Shown here: one piece after another, positions 6,682 to 15,319 of the stretch
Layout: each line of letters begins with the position of its first letter
How positions within the stretch are numbered: position 1 is the stretch's first letter
DNA from: Flavobacterium sp. UBA6203
Lineage (GTDB): Bacteria; Bacteroidota; Bacteroidia; Flavobacteriales; Flavobacteriaceae
Assembly: GCA_002421645.1 (NCBI GenBank)
Contig: DIST01000026.1
Span: 1 to 43,554, forward strand
Direction of reading: 5' to 3'
Length of the DNA: 43,554 bases
The notes under the pieces: generated by a model
Told to the model about the DNA's origin: nothing
Seen by the model: only the letters and a program-made list of their open reading frames with translations
Databases searched by the model: none
Translations under genes and position numbers: made by a program

Positions 6682-6987
6682 TTAATTATATTGTTCTACT
6701 GCTAAAACGGCCAAATGGACCTGTGAAGTTGACTCTTGATGCGTATTAAATTTATTGACTAGATCAAATAAAATAGTCACGTTTTCTTTTAAAACATAAG
6801 CATAAAAAACGATTGATTCTGTTTCATTCATTTCTGAACCAAACCAATTAGATTCTACACTTTCCTCTGAAGCATCTCTAAAACCTTTTACATCTCTGTA
6901 CGAATACGATTTAACTTTCGCTTCTTTAAGCATTTTTTTGATGTCTTTTTCAAACTCTGCTATTGCTGTGATTACTACTAGTTTCAT
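6682..6987 (-). CDS. PII-like small protein of an RND operon
   Basis: A 101-residue soluble protein. The order of predicted elements is a beta strand (MKLVVITAIA), helix (EFEKDIKKMLKEAKV), strand with SYSYRDVKGF, a polar loop, a strand (ESIVFYAYVL), helix (ENVTILFDLVNKFN) and final strand (VHLAVLAVEQYN). That is the ferredoxin-like fold of PII-like proteins, and the family resembles the DUF3240-type proteins found with heavy-metal RND pumps. It lies 44 bases after the RND permease. A regulatory or metal-binding role for the pump is inference; the assignment rests on pattern and context, not on a diagnostic motif. Confidence 0.6.
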   Translation of the reverse strand: MKLVVITAIAEFEKDIKKMLKEAKVKSYSYRDVKGFRDASEESVESNWFGSEMNETESIVFYAYVLKENVTILFDLVNKFNTHQESTSQVHLAVLAVEQYN

Positions 6988-7031
6988 GTTTTTATTTTTT
7001 AGATTCTGAAACGAGTTCAGAATGTCATAAT

Positions 7032-10000
7032 TTAATTATTTTTCTCCCATTTTTTGCGTTCCGTGATGTAATAAATCAATGGAACAACAATTAATGTTAA
7101 TAAGGTAGAAACAATTGCACCTGCAACTAACGAAATCGCTAATCCTTGGAAAATTGGATCAAACAAAATGATTGACGCACCTATTACAACCGCTCCAGTA
7201 GTTAATAAAATTGGTGTAGTTCTAACAGCTCCAGCTTCAATAATAGCTTGTTTCATTGGAATTCCATCGTTCAAACGAATTTCGATAAAGTCAATCAGTA
7301 AGACCGAATTCCGAACCATAACTCCGGCTAAAGCAATCATTCCAATGAACGAAGTTGCTGTAAAGAATGCACCTAAAACCCAGTGACCTAATACAATTCC
7401 AACCAATGAAAGTGGAATTGCCACCATCATTACTAAAGGTGTTTTGAAGTTTTGAAACCAACCTACAATCAACATGTAAATCACAATAATTACGACTAAG
7501 AAAGCAGCTCCTAAATCACGGAATACTTCTAAGGTTATTTGCCATTCGCCATCCCATTTTACGGTGAAATCACTTTCATCTGTTGGAGCATCCATGTACA
7601 ATTCGTTTACTTTATACCCTTTTGGCAATTGCATTTTTTCTAACTTCTCATTCATTCCTAAAATCGCATAAACCGGACTTTCTAAGGCTCCCGCCATATC
7701 GGCTAAAACATATACTACTCGTTTTTGGTCTTTTCTGTAAATCGTATTTTGAAGTGTATCTGTAGTAACTTTTACTAAATCACTCACCGGAACCACATTA
7801 CCACGACTGCCTTTGATTTTCAAATTTTGAATATCTTGCATCGAAGTTTTGTCTTTATCTTCCAATGATAATGTGATGCCAACTGGATTATTTGAACGCT
7901 CATCATACAAGTTGGAAACAGGCATTTCTCGTAACAAATAAGTCAAATTACCGACAACTTGCTGTGGAGCGATTCCATTCAACATCGCTTTTTCTCTGTC
8001 GACTTCCAATTTATATTCTACTTGAGGTGCTTCTACCATCCAATCCGTATCTACCACATCAGAAGTAGTTTCTAAAATGGTTTTCACTTGATTCGCAACT
8101 TTGATTTGCTCTTCGTAATTTGGTCCATATACCTCAGCTACTAAAGTTGATAAAACTGGAGGTCCTGGTGGAACTTCTACAATTTTTACATTCGCACCAT
8201 ATTTTTTAGCAATTTTTTGCACTTCTGGACGTACTACTTTTGCGATATCGTGACTTTGTAAATCGCGATCTTCTTTGTGTAATAAATTCACCTGAATATC
8301 CGCCATATTACTTCCACCACGCATATCGTAATGACGTACCAAACCATTAAAAGTTATCGGAGCCGAAGCACCAATATAATTCTGATAATCCACCACTTCA
8401 GGAACCGTTGAAAGATATTGCGCAATTTCTTTAGTAACGGCTGCGGTTCTTTCTAAAGTAGTTCCTTCTGGCATATCGATTACCACTTGGAATTCATTTT
8501 TGTTATCAAAAGGTAACATTTTAACCGCTACCGATTTCGTAAAGAACATCAAAACTGAACCTAATAAAAGTACTATCGTAACAACGAACATTAAGTTACG
8601 TTTCTTAGAATTATCTAAAAGTGGTTGCTCAATTTTTTTATAGATTTTATAAATCCAAGACGTTTCTAAACCTTGTTCTTCTTTGTGTTCTTGCTCGTCT
8701 TTTTCATGTAATAAATGGTAGCCTAAATAAGGTGTAACCGTTAATGCTACAAACAATGATAACATCATCGCAATCGAAGCTCCAATTGGCATTGGGCTCA
8801 TATAAGGTCCCATCATTCCAGATACGAAAGCCATTGGTAAGATTGCTGCAATTACCGTAAAGGTTGCTAAAATCGTTGGGTTACCTACTTCGTTAATGGC
8901 ATAAATGGCAGCTTGTTTGAATGGCAGTCGCTTCATTTTGAAATGGCGGTGCATGTTTTCGGCAATAATAATACTGTCGTCAACCACAATACCAACTACG
9001 AACACTAAAGCAAAAAGCGTAATTCTATTTAACGTATAGCCTAATAAATAGTAACTAAATAAGGTCAAAGCAAACGTTAATGGAACTGAGAAGAAAACTA
9101 CTAATCCACCTCTCCAACCCATGGCCAACATTACCAAAACAGTAACAGCAATAATAGCAACACCTAAGTGCAACAATAACTCTCCTACTTTGTGAGAAGC
9201 GGTTTCCCCATAATTTCGAGTTACTTCTACATGTACATCGGCAGGAATAATATTTTTCTTTAAACTTTCAACTTTAGTAATGATTTTCTCAGAAATCTGC
9301 ATTGCATCAGCACCTTTTACTTTTGCAACCGAAATAGTAACTGCAGGATATTCCGAATTGAATTTTGAGAATTTCTCATTCGCTTTTCCGTACCCAAAAG
9401 AAACATAGTTCTTAGGTGTTTGAGGTCCATCTTGAATCGAAGCAACTTGTTTTAAATAAACCGGCATGTTGTTATTCACACCTACTACCAAGTTTTCTAC
9501 ATCTTCTGAAGTCGATAAAAACTTACCAGTAGTTACTAAATATTCTGCATCATTTTGAACAAAACTTCCTGATTGTGAACTTCCGTTATTGGCTTGAATC
9601 ATTTGCATAATGCTCAACGCATCTACTCCATTTTCAGCCATTTTATCTTTGTCCAAAACCACTTTTAGCTCACGAGTTCTTCCCCCAATTTCTTTCGTAA
9701 TCGCAACATCTTTTACTTTTTCAACTTCCGAAGTAACTTCTTCTGCGATTTGACGCAATTGGAAATCATCATATTTTTCACTCCAAAGTGTTAATCCTAA
9801 CATCGGAACATCGTCAATAGAACGGGTTTTTACGATAGGTTGCATTACACCTTCTGGGAACATCGTGCGGTTTTTCATCAATTCGTCGTATAATTTTACA
9901 TACGAATCTTCGCTGTTTTCACCCACATAAAATTGCACCACCATCATCGAATAACCATTCATCGCCATACTGTGAATATGCTCCACTCCTTTAATGTTTC

Positions 10001-10229
10001 CAATGATTTTTTCTAATGGTTTCACCACTCTATTTTCTATCTCAGACGGACTAGCGCCAGGATACATGACCATAACATCGGCCATAGGAACGTTAATTTG
10101 CGGTTCTTCTTCCCTTGGAATTAAGAACGAACTGTAAGTACCAATAATCATCAACGCCACCATTAATAAAATGGTTAATTTTGAGTTGATAAAGAAATTG
10201 GCTATTTTACCTGATATACCTTCTTGCAT
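7032..10229 (-). CDS. RND efflux permease (AcrB/CusA superfamily)
   Basis: A 1065-residue inner-membrane proton-driven pump of normal RND length. TM1 (about 15-34) is followed by a large periplasmic loop, the TM2-TM6 block, a second periplasmic domain and TM8-TM12. The proton-relay aspartate pair is visible in TM4 (VGIVVDDSIIIAEN, around residues 416-418), and the repeated RND motif GNPTILATFTVIAAILPMAF follows it. The IPREEEPQI and YPGASPSEIE motifs near the N-terminus are typical of the HAE-type branch seen in Bacteroidota and in sulfur-oxidising bacteria. It works with the adaptor and TolC-like protein encoded just upstream. The substrate is unknown; the PII-like and DUF2892 partners suggest something other than a simple drug pump. 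Confidence 0.93.
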   Translation of the reverse strand: MQEGISGKIANFFINSKLTILLMVALMIIGTYSSFLIPREEEPQINVPMADVMVMYPGASPSEIENRVVKPLEKIIGNIKGVEHIHSMAMNGYSMMVVQFYVGENSEDSYVKLYDELMKNRTMFPEGVMQPIVKTRSIDDVPMLGLTLWSEKYDDFQLRQIAEEVTSEVEKVKDVAITKEIGGRTRELKVVLDKDKMAENGVDALSIMQMIQANNGSSQSGSFVQNDAEYLVTTGKFLSTSEDVENLVVGVNNNMPVYLKQVASIQDGPQTPKNYVSFGYGKANEKFSKFNSEYPAVTISVAKVKGADAMQISEKIITKVESLKKNIIPADVHVEVTRNYGETASHKVGELLLHLGVAIIAVTVLVMLAMGWRGGLVVFFSVPLTFALTLFSYYLLGYTLNRITLFALVFVVGIVVDDSIIIAENMHRHFKMKRLPFKQAAIYAINEVGNPTILATFTVIAAILPMAFVSGMMGPYMSPMPIGASIAMMLSLFVALTVTPYLGYHLLHEKDEQEHKEEQGLETSWIYKIYKKIEQPLLDNSKKRNLMFVVTIVLLLGSVLMFFTKSVAVKMLPFDNKNEFQVVIDMPEGTTLERTAAVTKEIAQYLSTVPEVVDYQNYIGASAPITFNGLVRHYDMRGGSNMADIQVNLLHKEDRDLQSHDIAKVVRPEVQKIAKKYGANVKIVEVPPGPPVLSTLVAEVYGPNYEEQIKVANQVKTILETTSDVVDTDWMVEAPQVEYKLEVDREKAMLNGIAPQQVVGNLTYLLREMPVSNLYDERSNNPVGITLSLEDKDKTSMQDIQNLKIKGSRGNVVPVSDLVKVTTDTLQNTIYRKDQKRVVYVLADMAGALESPVYAILGMNEKLEKMQLPKGYKVNELYMDAPTDESDFTVKWDGEWQITLEVFRDLGAAFLVVIIVIYMLIVGWFQNFKTPLVMMVAIPLSLVGIVLGHWVLGAFFTATSFIGMIALAGVMVRNSVLLIDFIEIRLNDGIPMKQAIIEAGAVRTTPILLTTGAVVIGASIILFDPIFQGLAISLVAGAIVSTLLTLIVVPLIYYITERKKWEKNN

Positions 10230-10300
10230 TTTTTTAAGTTTAAATGTTTATGAGTTTAAAAGTTTAAAAGACAATGCTTAAAACTGAAAACTGCGACTGA

Positions 10301-11383
10301 TTACTGAACACTAACCTTAGCTCCGTTGAATAATTTTCCTTCTGCTGAAACAATATATTGCTCGTCTGCTGCTAATCCTGATAATACTTCTACTTGATTG
10401 CCGAATGTTTTTCCGATTCTTAACCATCTTAGAATAGCCACATTGCCGCTTCCTACGGTATAAATTCCTGTTAATTGACCTTGTTTTACTAAAGCATTTT
10501 CTGGAACTAGAACTACATCCGATTTTACAGCAGTTGTTGCTTTTTTAGCTGTTGGGAATTGTACGTTTACAAACATTCCAGATAAGATTTCTTTATCCGT
10601 TTTGTCTAATGTCACTTTCACCAAATATTGTCCGCCAGTATTTTTTGCGGATAAACTCACTTCAGATACTTTACCTGTGACTTCTTTATTTAACGATTTC
10701 ACATTGATTTTTACTGGCATTCCGTTTTTTACATTAGAAATATCACTTTCTGAAACCATTGCGGTTACTTGTAATCTTGAAGCGCCTTCGATACTTACTA
10801 AAGGCATTCCTGGATTGGCCATATCGCCTTCTTTTACGAAAGTATTAGTTACGGTTCCAGAAAATGGAGCTGTGATATTCGAATAAGAAAACTGCGCCAT
10901 CACTTCATTACGCATTTGTTTGGCAGCTTCTAAACCTGCTTTTGCCATTTCGTAGCGAGCGGTCATATCGTCCAATTCTTTTTGAGAAGCTGATTGTTGC
11001 GCAAATAAATTCACAAAACGATCGTAATCTTTTTTCGCATTGTTGTACGCTGCAGTCGCTTGTGTGATAGAAGCATCCACTTGTGCTTTTTTAGCTTGTA
11101 AATCGGTGTTGTTGATGCTTACCAAAAGTTGTCCAGCCGAAACATTTTGTCCCACTTTTACATTTACTTTGGTTACATAACCCATCATTCTAGTACTTAA
11201 ATTAGCACTATTTTCCGATTCTATTTTTCCACTTGCTGTTACATACGGACTATTTGAATTTCCTGAATTACCCGCTACTTTTACTGGAATTGCAGGTAAA
11301 TCAGCTACATTTTCTTTTTTATCACTTCCACAAGAAGTTAAAATTAAAGATGATAGTGTAATGATTGTTATTATTTTTTTCAT
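10301..11383 (-). CDS. RND periplasmic adaptor lipoprotein (membrane fusion protein)
   Basis: A 360-residue protein with a lipoprotein signal (LSSLILTSC, Cys18). The biotinyl-lipoyl halves flank a helical hairpin: NVKVGQNVSAGQLLVSI near residue 75, a hairpin of about 100-160 rich in Ala/Gln/Lys, then the second half with YSNITAPFSGTVTNTFV. A beta-barrel domain and a membrane-proximal domain (ENALVKQGQLTGIYTV) follow. It bridges the RND permease and the outer-membrane channel. It lies 48 bases after the TolC-like gene and 71 bases before the permease. Confidence 0.93.
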   Translation of the reverse strand: MKKIITIITLSSLILTSCGSDKKENVADLPAIPVKVAGNSGNSNSPYVTASGKIESENSANLSTRMMGYVTKVNVKVGQNVSAGQLLVSINNTDLQAKKAQVDASITQATAAYNNAKKDYDRFVNLFAQQSASQKELDDMTARYEMAKAGLEAAKQMRNEVMAQFSYSNITAPFSGTVTNTFVKEGDMANPGMPLVSIEGASRLQVTAMVSESDISNVKNGMPVKINVKSLNKEVTGKVSEVSLSAKNTGGQYLVKVTLDKTDKEILSGMFVNVQFPTAKKATTAVKSDVVLVPENALVKQGQLTGIYTVGSGNVAILRWLRIGKTFGNQVEVLSGLAADEQYIVSAEGKLFNGAKVSVQ

Positions 11384-11431
11384 GTTGTTAAATTTTGATT
11401 TTGAACTTGCGCTTGAACTTGTTCTTGCTTT

Positions 11432-12739
11432 TTACTTCGTTAAAAATTGTAAGTATTGTTTTGTAAAGTTATATTCGAAAACGGCTTGCAAATGCTCTAA
11501 TTCTTTTTGTGCCATTTGGGTTTCAGCCATTAATAAATCGGTTGTTTTTTCTAATCCTTGTGTAAATCTGTTTTGACGAATTCTGTATGCTTCTTGAGAT
11601 TGTTCAAAAGCTAATTTGGATAAATTCACTTTGTTTTCCGCATCTAGTAATTGACGATTGGTTTTGTTCAATTCTAACTGACTTTGCTTTTTATATTGTT
11701 CTGTTTCAACCGTTGCTTTTTCAAAATCAGCTTTTGCTTTTTGAGTTTTTCCGATGTTTTTATAGCCATCAAAAACATTCCATGATAACTGTGCTCCAAC
11801 TAAATACCCTTTAGCTGAAGTTTGGAAAACATGTTGGTCATACAATTCGTAACTTCCAAAAGCATTTAATCTAGGTAAGAATCCAAATTTAGACGATTGA
11901 AACATTTTTTGGTAAGCATCCGCCGATTTTTGCATCGCTTGAATATCTTTTCTGGAATCAGAAAGTGTAGTATTCATACTTTCGATAGCAATTGTATTAT
12001 CTAATACTTCAGCAGGTTTATACGTTTTTCCTGCCATATCTTCGTTTAATAAAAAAGCTAAATAATCGGAAGCATTTTGCACATTTGATTTGGCATATTG
12101 CAATTGGTTCGTAATTTCATTAACACGAACTTGCACGTTTAACAAATCGGTTTTTTGCAACATTCCATTTTTGAAATAGTTTTCTACCAATTTTAAATTC
12201 CCTTGTGCAGTTGTATTTGCTTTCTCTAAAACTTTTACTGCTTTATACGCCAATTGCAATTGCATATACGCTTTTGAAACTTCTAGTTCCAAATATTCTT
12301 TAGTGCGCTCAGTTTGCAATTGAAAAGCATCCATTTTAGCTCTTGCAGCTTGTCTTCCATACAAACCATCTAAGTTGATAAGTGGTTGTTGTACTTCTAT
12401 TTTGGTGGCAAAATTTTGTGTTTTATCAGGATCATTTAACAATGCTGGATTAAAGTCAGAAGCCGTTAAAATTTCTTGATTTAATTTTGAACCAAACGCC
12501 ATCAAAGGATTAGTAGTAACTATTCCAGTATGCGAAACGTTAATATTAGGTAAAAAAAGTGCATTCGATTGACGATAATCTGCCTTTGCAGACTGAAATG
12601 ATTTTTCTGCCACTTTAATTTGTAAATTATTTTCAGTGACTTTTTGAATTAAATCATTTTTTGAAATCGTCAAAGTATCTTGGGCAAACGTTGTTGCGGA
12701 TACTATCCCTAATACAATTAATAAGTTGACTTTCTTCAT
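11432..12739 (-). CDS. TolC-family outer membrane efflux channel
   Basis: A 435-residue protein with a Sec signal peptide (about 1-19, ending TTFAQ) and two repeats of long amphipathic helices typical of OEP/TolC proteins. Recognisable parts are the first repeat around ENNLQIKVAEKSFQSAKADYRQSNALFLPNINVS and its counterpart after residue 250 (FGFLPRLNAFGSYELYD). Two helical stretches with heptad-like spacing follow each. It is the first gene of the efflux operon and is preceded by a GTAAC-N4-GTTAC promoter. Confidence 0.93.
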   Translation of the reverse strand: MKKVNLLIVLGIVSATTFAQDTLTISKNDLIQKVTENNLQIKVAEKSFQSAKADYRQSNALFLPNINVSHTGIVTTNPLMAFGSKLNQEILTASDFNPALLNDPDKTQNFATKIEVQQPLINLDGLYGRQAARAKMDAFQLQTERTKEYLELEVSKAYMQLQLAYKAVKVLEKANTTAQGNLKLVENYFKNGMLQKTDLLNVQVRVNEITNQLQYAKSNVQNASDYLAFLLNEDMAGKTYKPAEVLDNTIAIESMNTTLSDSRKDIQAMQKSADAYQKMFQSSKFGFLPRLNAFGSYELYDQHVFQTSAKGYLVGAQLSWNVFDGYKNIGKTQKAKADFEKATVETEQYKKQSQLELNKTNRQLLDAENKVNLSKLAFEQSQEAYRIRQNRFTQGLEKTTDLLMAETQMAQKELEHLQAVFEYNFTKQYLQFLTK

Positions 12740-12767
12740 AGTATAGTTTTATTCTTATTTTATGTTA

Positions 12768-12811
12768 CAAATGTACATTGGTAAAAAAAGGTAGTCGGTA
12801 ACAAGAGTTAC
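12768..12811 (-). promoter_or_regulatory. Class II Crp/Fnr-type promoter of the efflux operon
   Basis: Dyad GTAAC-AAGA-GTTAC (12811-12798). Its centre is 29.5 bases from the start of the -7 element TACATTTG (12775-12768), 29 bases before the TolC ATG. Spacing is identical in four other promoters in this window. A further pair of GTTAC half-sites in direct orientation lies at 12820-12833. Confidence 0.7.
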
Positions 12812-12839
12812 ACAGCCCTGTTACAAATGTTACAAAAGA

Positions 12840-12864
12840 AAGAGCGCCCATGAAAGACGCTCTT
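12840..12864 (-). terminator. Hairpin terminator after the SQR and small-peptide genes
   Basis: AAGAGCG (12840-12846), an 11-base loop, CGCTCTT (12858-12864); on the minus strand it is followed by a T-rich tail. Lies 46 bases after the stop of the 43-residue gene. Confidence 0.55.
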
Positions 12865-12909
12865 ACTAACCAATAAAACTAAAACAATCATCAACAATAG
12901 TAGATGATG

Positions 12910-13041
12910 TTACTTTCTTGTTCCTCCATGTCCACCCGCAACTATTTTTAATATTCTAATATTTAAATAAAAGAATTTAAACAATTGTATCAAAGGATTT
13001 TGCATTTTGGAACGCTGTGTGTTTGATATTCTTTGTGTCAT
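12910..13041 (-). CDS. 43-residue conserved-looking peptide with GGHGGTR tail, downstream of SQR
   Basis: ATG at 13041, stop at 12910-12912. It is basic at the N-terminus (MTQRISNTQRSKM), then has one hydrophobic or amphipathic helix (PLIQLFKFFYLNIRILKIV) and ends AGGHGGTRK. An internal Met at residue 13 is an alternative start. It begins 12 bases after the SQR-like stop and ends 46 bases before a hairpin terminator, so it reads as the second gene of that operon. I recall similar short Flavobacteriaceae proteins ending in the same Gly/His motif, but that is memory and not a search. The motif suggests a membrane-associated peptide with a possible metal or haem-binding His. Confidence 0.65.
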   Translation of the reverse strand: MTQRISNTQRSKMQNPLIQLFKFFYLNIRILKIVAGGHGGTRK

Positions 13042-13053
13042 AATTTTAAAATT

Positions 13054-14514
13054 TTATTCAGGAATTAACCACCAAAAAGGTTTCATTTTTGCTTTATAAA
13101 TAAAAGCGTAGTGCAATGACAATTTTACCCAATGTCCTGCTAATCCAATATCTCCAAAGGTTTTTTTGATATCTCGCCCACCTGTATTTGGATATTTTTT
13201 ATAATCGGGAACAATAGGATACGTTGTAATACTTACACCACTTCCTTGTGTTATTCCATAACCTGCTGATGCAATACAAGCAGCTCCCATATTTCCTAAT
13301 GAACCTTTGTGATGTAACGATTCTTTTCCGGCTTTAATTGAATCTATTATGTTATCCGCTACTAATTTTGCTGTAATTCCAGAAGGCATACCTGTTCTTG
13401 GTGGTGATGGAAAAATTTCTGTTCCGTTTTTACTTTTTCTTGGTTTTGATATCGTATGAGGTGGTGCGAAAGCAATTCCAGGTGCAAAAATGTTTTTATA
13501 GCTTGGATTTTGATACGTTTCAGGCCAATCTTGAACGGTCCATTCTTCGTAAGGTTTCGGTGTATAATCAGCATCAACCACCATGAAACCTCTGAATAAT
13601 TTTTCGGTAATATTCTGTCCCTCTTTATTATACGCTTGAAATCCATGTCCTGAAAAAGCAGGAATTAGCATTCCAAAATCGAAAGTTTCTGTTTTAAATT
13701 CCCCATCTAAATTTTCATAATGTACGATTCCGTCTTCTACTTTAGTAACTCCAGCTCCTAAAATCCATTTAATACCACGATCTTCAAAAATCATTTCGAC
13801 CATATCTTTGGATTTCATATTGAAACCATTGTATTCCATCAACATACCGTCCATTCCAAAATCGCCTAATTCATATTCATTGGATATCCAAATAATTTCA
13901 GCTTTATCTCGTACACCAAATTTTTGCAATTCTTTTTCAACATTCAAAATATATTCAAAAGCAGCACCTTGGCAAGTCGCTTTTGCATGTCCGGTTCCAA
14001 TTAAAATTTTTGCTTTTTTATTTGATTTTTTCAGTTGATCAATTAATTTATGGAGTGCTTCGGAAGCTTTCTCTGCATGATCATAAGTACAAACAGAATA
14101 CACTTTGTTTGTTTCAGGAACTAATCCTTCCGTCATATCAAAAGCCAATTTTGGACCCGTTGCATTAATAAGATAATCGTAGGTCACTTTTTCTTGTTTC
14201 CCTAAATTATCTCCAAAAACTCCTTCCACTAAAATATAGGGTTTTGGCTCAGAACCATCACCTTCTGGATGAAAGGATACGGCTTTTGCTTGTTTGTAAC
14301 CAATTCCTTTTCTTTTGTATAAAGGCTCTAAAGGAAAAATTACTTCTTTAGATTTCATTCTACCTATTCCAACCCATATATTTGAGGGAACCCATTGGTA
14401 ATTTCTATTGGGAGAAACTACTAAAACTTCGTGTTCTTTACCTAATTTTCTTCTTAAGTGAGCTGCAGCTGTATGTCCAGCTATACCAGCACCTAAAACT
14501 ACTATTTTTGACAT
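13054..14514 (-). CDS. Sulfide:quinone oxidoreductase-like flavoprotein
   Basis: A 486-residue FAD enzyme. The N-terminal dinucleotide fold has GAGIAG at residues 8-13, and the late flavin motif NIFAPGIA is at 341-348. Three cysteines sit where sulfide:quinone reductases carry theirs: Cys142 (YSVCTYDHAEKA), Cys181 (GHAKATCQGAAFEY) and Cys413 (GAACIASAG). The C-terminal end is rich in aromatic residues (HYAFIYKAKMKPFWWLIPE), as expected for peripheral membrane attachment. It probably oxidises sulfide or a related sulfur species and passes electrons to menaquinone. Its promoter has the GTAAC-N4-GTTGC site shared with the bd oxidase operon. It is followed at once by the GGHGGTR peptide gene. Subtype is not assigned. 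Confidence 0.85.
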   Translation of the reverse strand: MSKIVVLGAGIAGHTAAAHLRRKLGKEHEVLVVSPNRNYQWVPSNIWVGIGRMKSKEVIFPLEPLYKRKGIGYKQAKAVSFHPEGDGSEPKPYILVEGVFGDNLGKQEKVTYDYLINATGPKLAFDMTEGLVPETNKVYSVCTYDHAEKASEALHKLIDQLKKSNKKAKILIGTGHAKATCQGAAFEYILNVEKELQKFGVRDKAEIIWISNEYELGDFGMDGMLMEYNGFNMKSKDMVEMIFEDRGIKWILGAGVTKVEDGIVHYENLDGEFKTETFDFGMLIPAFSGHGFQAYNKEGQNITEKLFRGFMVVDADYTPKPYEEWTVQDWPETYQNPSYKNIFAPGIAFAPPHTISKPRKSKNGTEIFPSPPRTGMPSGITAKLVADNIIDSIKAGKESLHHKGSLGNMGAACIASAGYGITQGSGVSITTYPIVPDYKKYPNTGGRDIKKTFGDIGLAGHWVKLSLHYAFIYKAKMKPFWWLIPE

Positions 14515-14534
14515 ATTTTTTTCTTTTAATAATT

Positions 14535-14578
14535 CAAAATTAATTGTTATGTAATTGTGCTACAGCAACATTTGTTAC
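14535..14578 (-). promoter_or_regulatory. Class II Crp/Fnr-type promoter of the SQR operon
   Basis: Dyad GTAAC-AAAT-GTTGC (14578-14565), then TAATTTTG (14542-14535) at exactly the same spacing (29.5 bases) as the efflux, DUF2202, cyd and DUF6132 promoters. The ATG is 21 bases after the -7 element. Confidence 0.7.
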
Positions 14579-14584
14579 ATAAAA

Positions 14585-14606
14585 AAGCCTTGAATTATCA
14601 AGGCTT
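14585..14606 (-). terminator. Terminator of the DUF2202 gene
   Basis: AAGCCTTGA (14585-14593), loop ATTA, TCAAGGCTT (14598-14606), with a T-run on the minus strand (complement of 14581-14586). The T-tail runs straight into the activator dyad of the next gene. Confidence 0.8.
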
Positions 14607-14611
14607 AAATT

Positions 14612-15208
14612 TTAATTACATTGTTCGCGACTACTATTCAATATCGCTTCATATTCTTCAAGTGTTAAAAATTGAGGTGTATATGTAAATCCTAAATTTT
14701 CAATAGCCGTAACAAAACTTCTTAAATGATTTCTTGAACCACATTGTAAATTTTCATAAGTGGAAATTAATACGGAATTAGTTGAGTCATTTATGTAATC
14801 CTCTAAATCAACAATATCTAAATCCTCTATGGTAGCACCTATCTGTAATGCACTTTCGCTACTAACTTGTCCATCAATAACAAACTGATTGTATAAATCC
14901 TGTAAATTTTGATAGGAAAATTCACCTTGTGGAAGAATTGTATATTCAATATCATTTTGTTCTAAAATAGAAACAATTGCATCTATATGACTTTGCTCAC
15001 TATTTTTAATATTATTGAACTGATTTAATCCCCATAAATTATTCATGTAGATATACGTATCTCTAGCTAGCTTTTCTTCCTCTAACATAAACAATAATCC
15101 ATCTTTTTCTTCTTGACTTAATGATATAGAGTTTGAATTATTATCATCATCACTGCAAGAAAATGACAACAAAGCAATCACTATTGCTATAAAAAATTTT
15201 GCTTTCAT
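14612..15208 (-). CDS. DUF2202 ferritin-like lipoprotein
   Basis: A 198-residue protein with a lipoprotein signal (IVIALLSFSC, Cys18) followed by an acidic/Asn linker. The mature part is the four-helix DUF2202 domain: LLFMLEEEKLARDTYIYM supplies the first carboxylate ligands and SEQSHIDAIVSIL the Glu/His pair. A second half (TYENLQCGSRNHLRSFV) supplies further His/Glu-type ligands. Ferritin-like folds bind a di-metal centre; the role here is unknown. It is a monocistronic gene with its own dyad promoter and terminator, lying between the bd oxidase and SQR genes. Confidence 0.85.
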   Translation of the reverse strand: MKAKFFIAIVIALLSFSCSDDDNNSNSISLSQEEKDGLLFMLEEEKLARDTYIYMNNLWGLNQFNNIKNSEQSHIDAIVSILEQNDIEYTILPQGEFSYQNLQDLYNQFVIDGQVSSESALQIGATIEDLDIVDLEDYINDSTNSVLISTYENLQCGSRNHLRSFVTAIENLGFTYTPQFLTLEEYEAILNSSREQCN

Positions 15209-15233
15209 AATCTTTTTATTTTAAATTAATACT

Positions 15234-15277
15234 CAAATTTAACATCAACCAAACAACCTTGCAGCAACATTTGTTAC
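15234..15277 (-). promoter_or_regulatory. Class II Crp/Fnr-type promoter of the DUF2202 gene
   Basis: Dyad GTAAC-AAAT-GTTGC (15277-15264), then TAAATTTG (15241-15234) at the common 29.5-base spacing. The dyad is next to the T-tail of the cydB terminator. Confidence 0.7.
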
Positions 15278-15283
15278 ATAAAA

Positions 15284-15310
15284 AAACGCCTCGATATTTT
15301 CGAGGCGTTT
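15284..15310 (-). terminator. Terminator of the cytochrome bd operon
   Basis: AAACGCCTCGA (15284-15294), loop of 5, TCGAGGCGTTT (15300-15310): an 11-bp perfect stem with a T-run on the minus strand, 10 bases after the cydB stop codon. Confidence 0.9.
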
Positions 15311-15319
15311 ACTGAAAAA

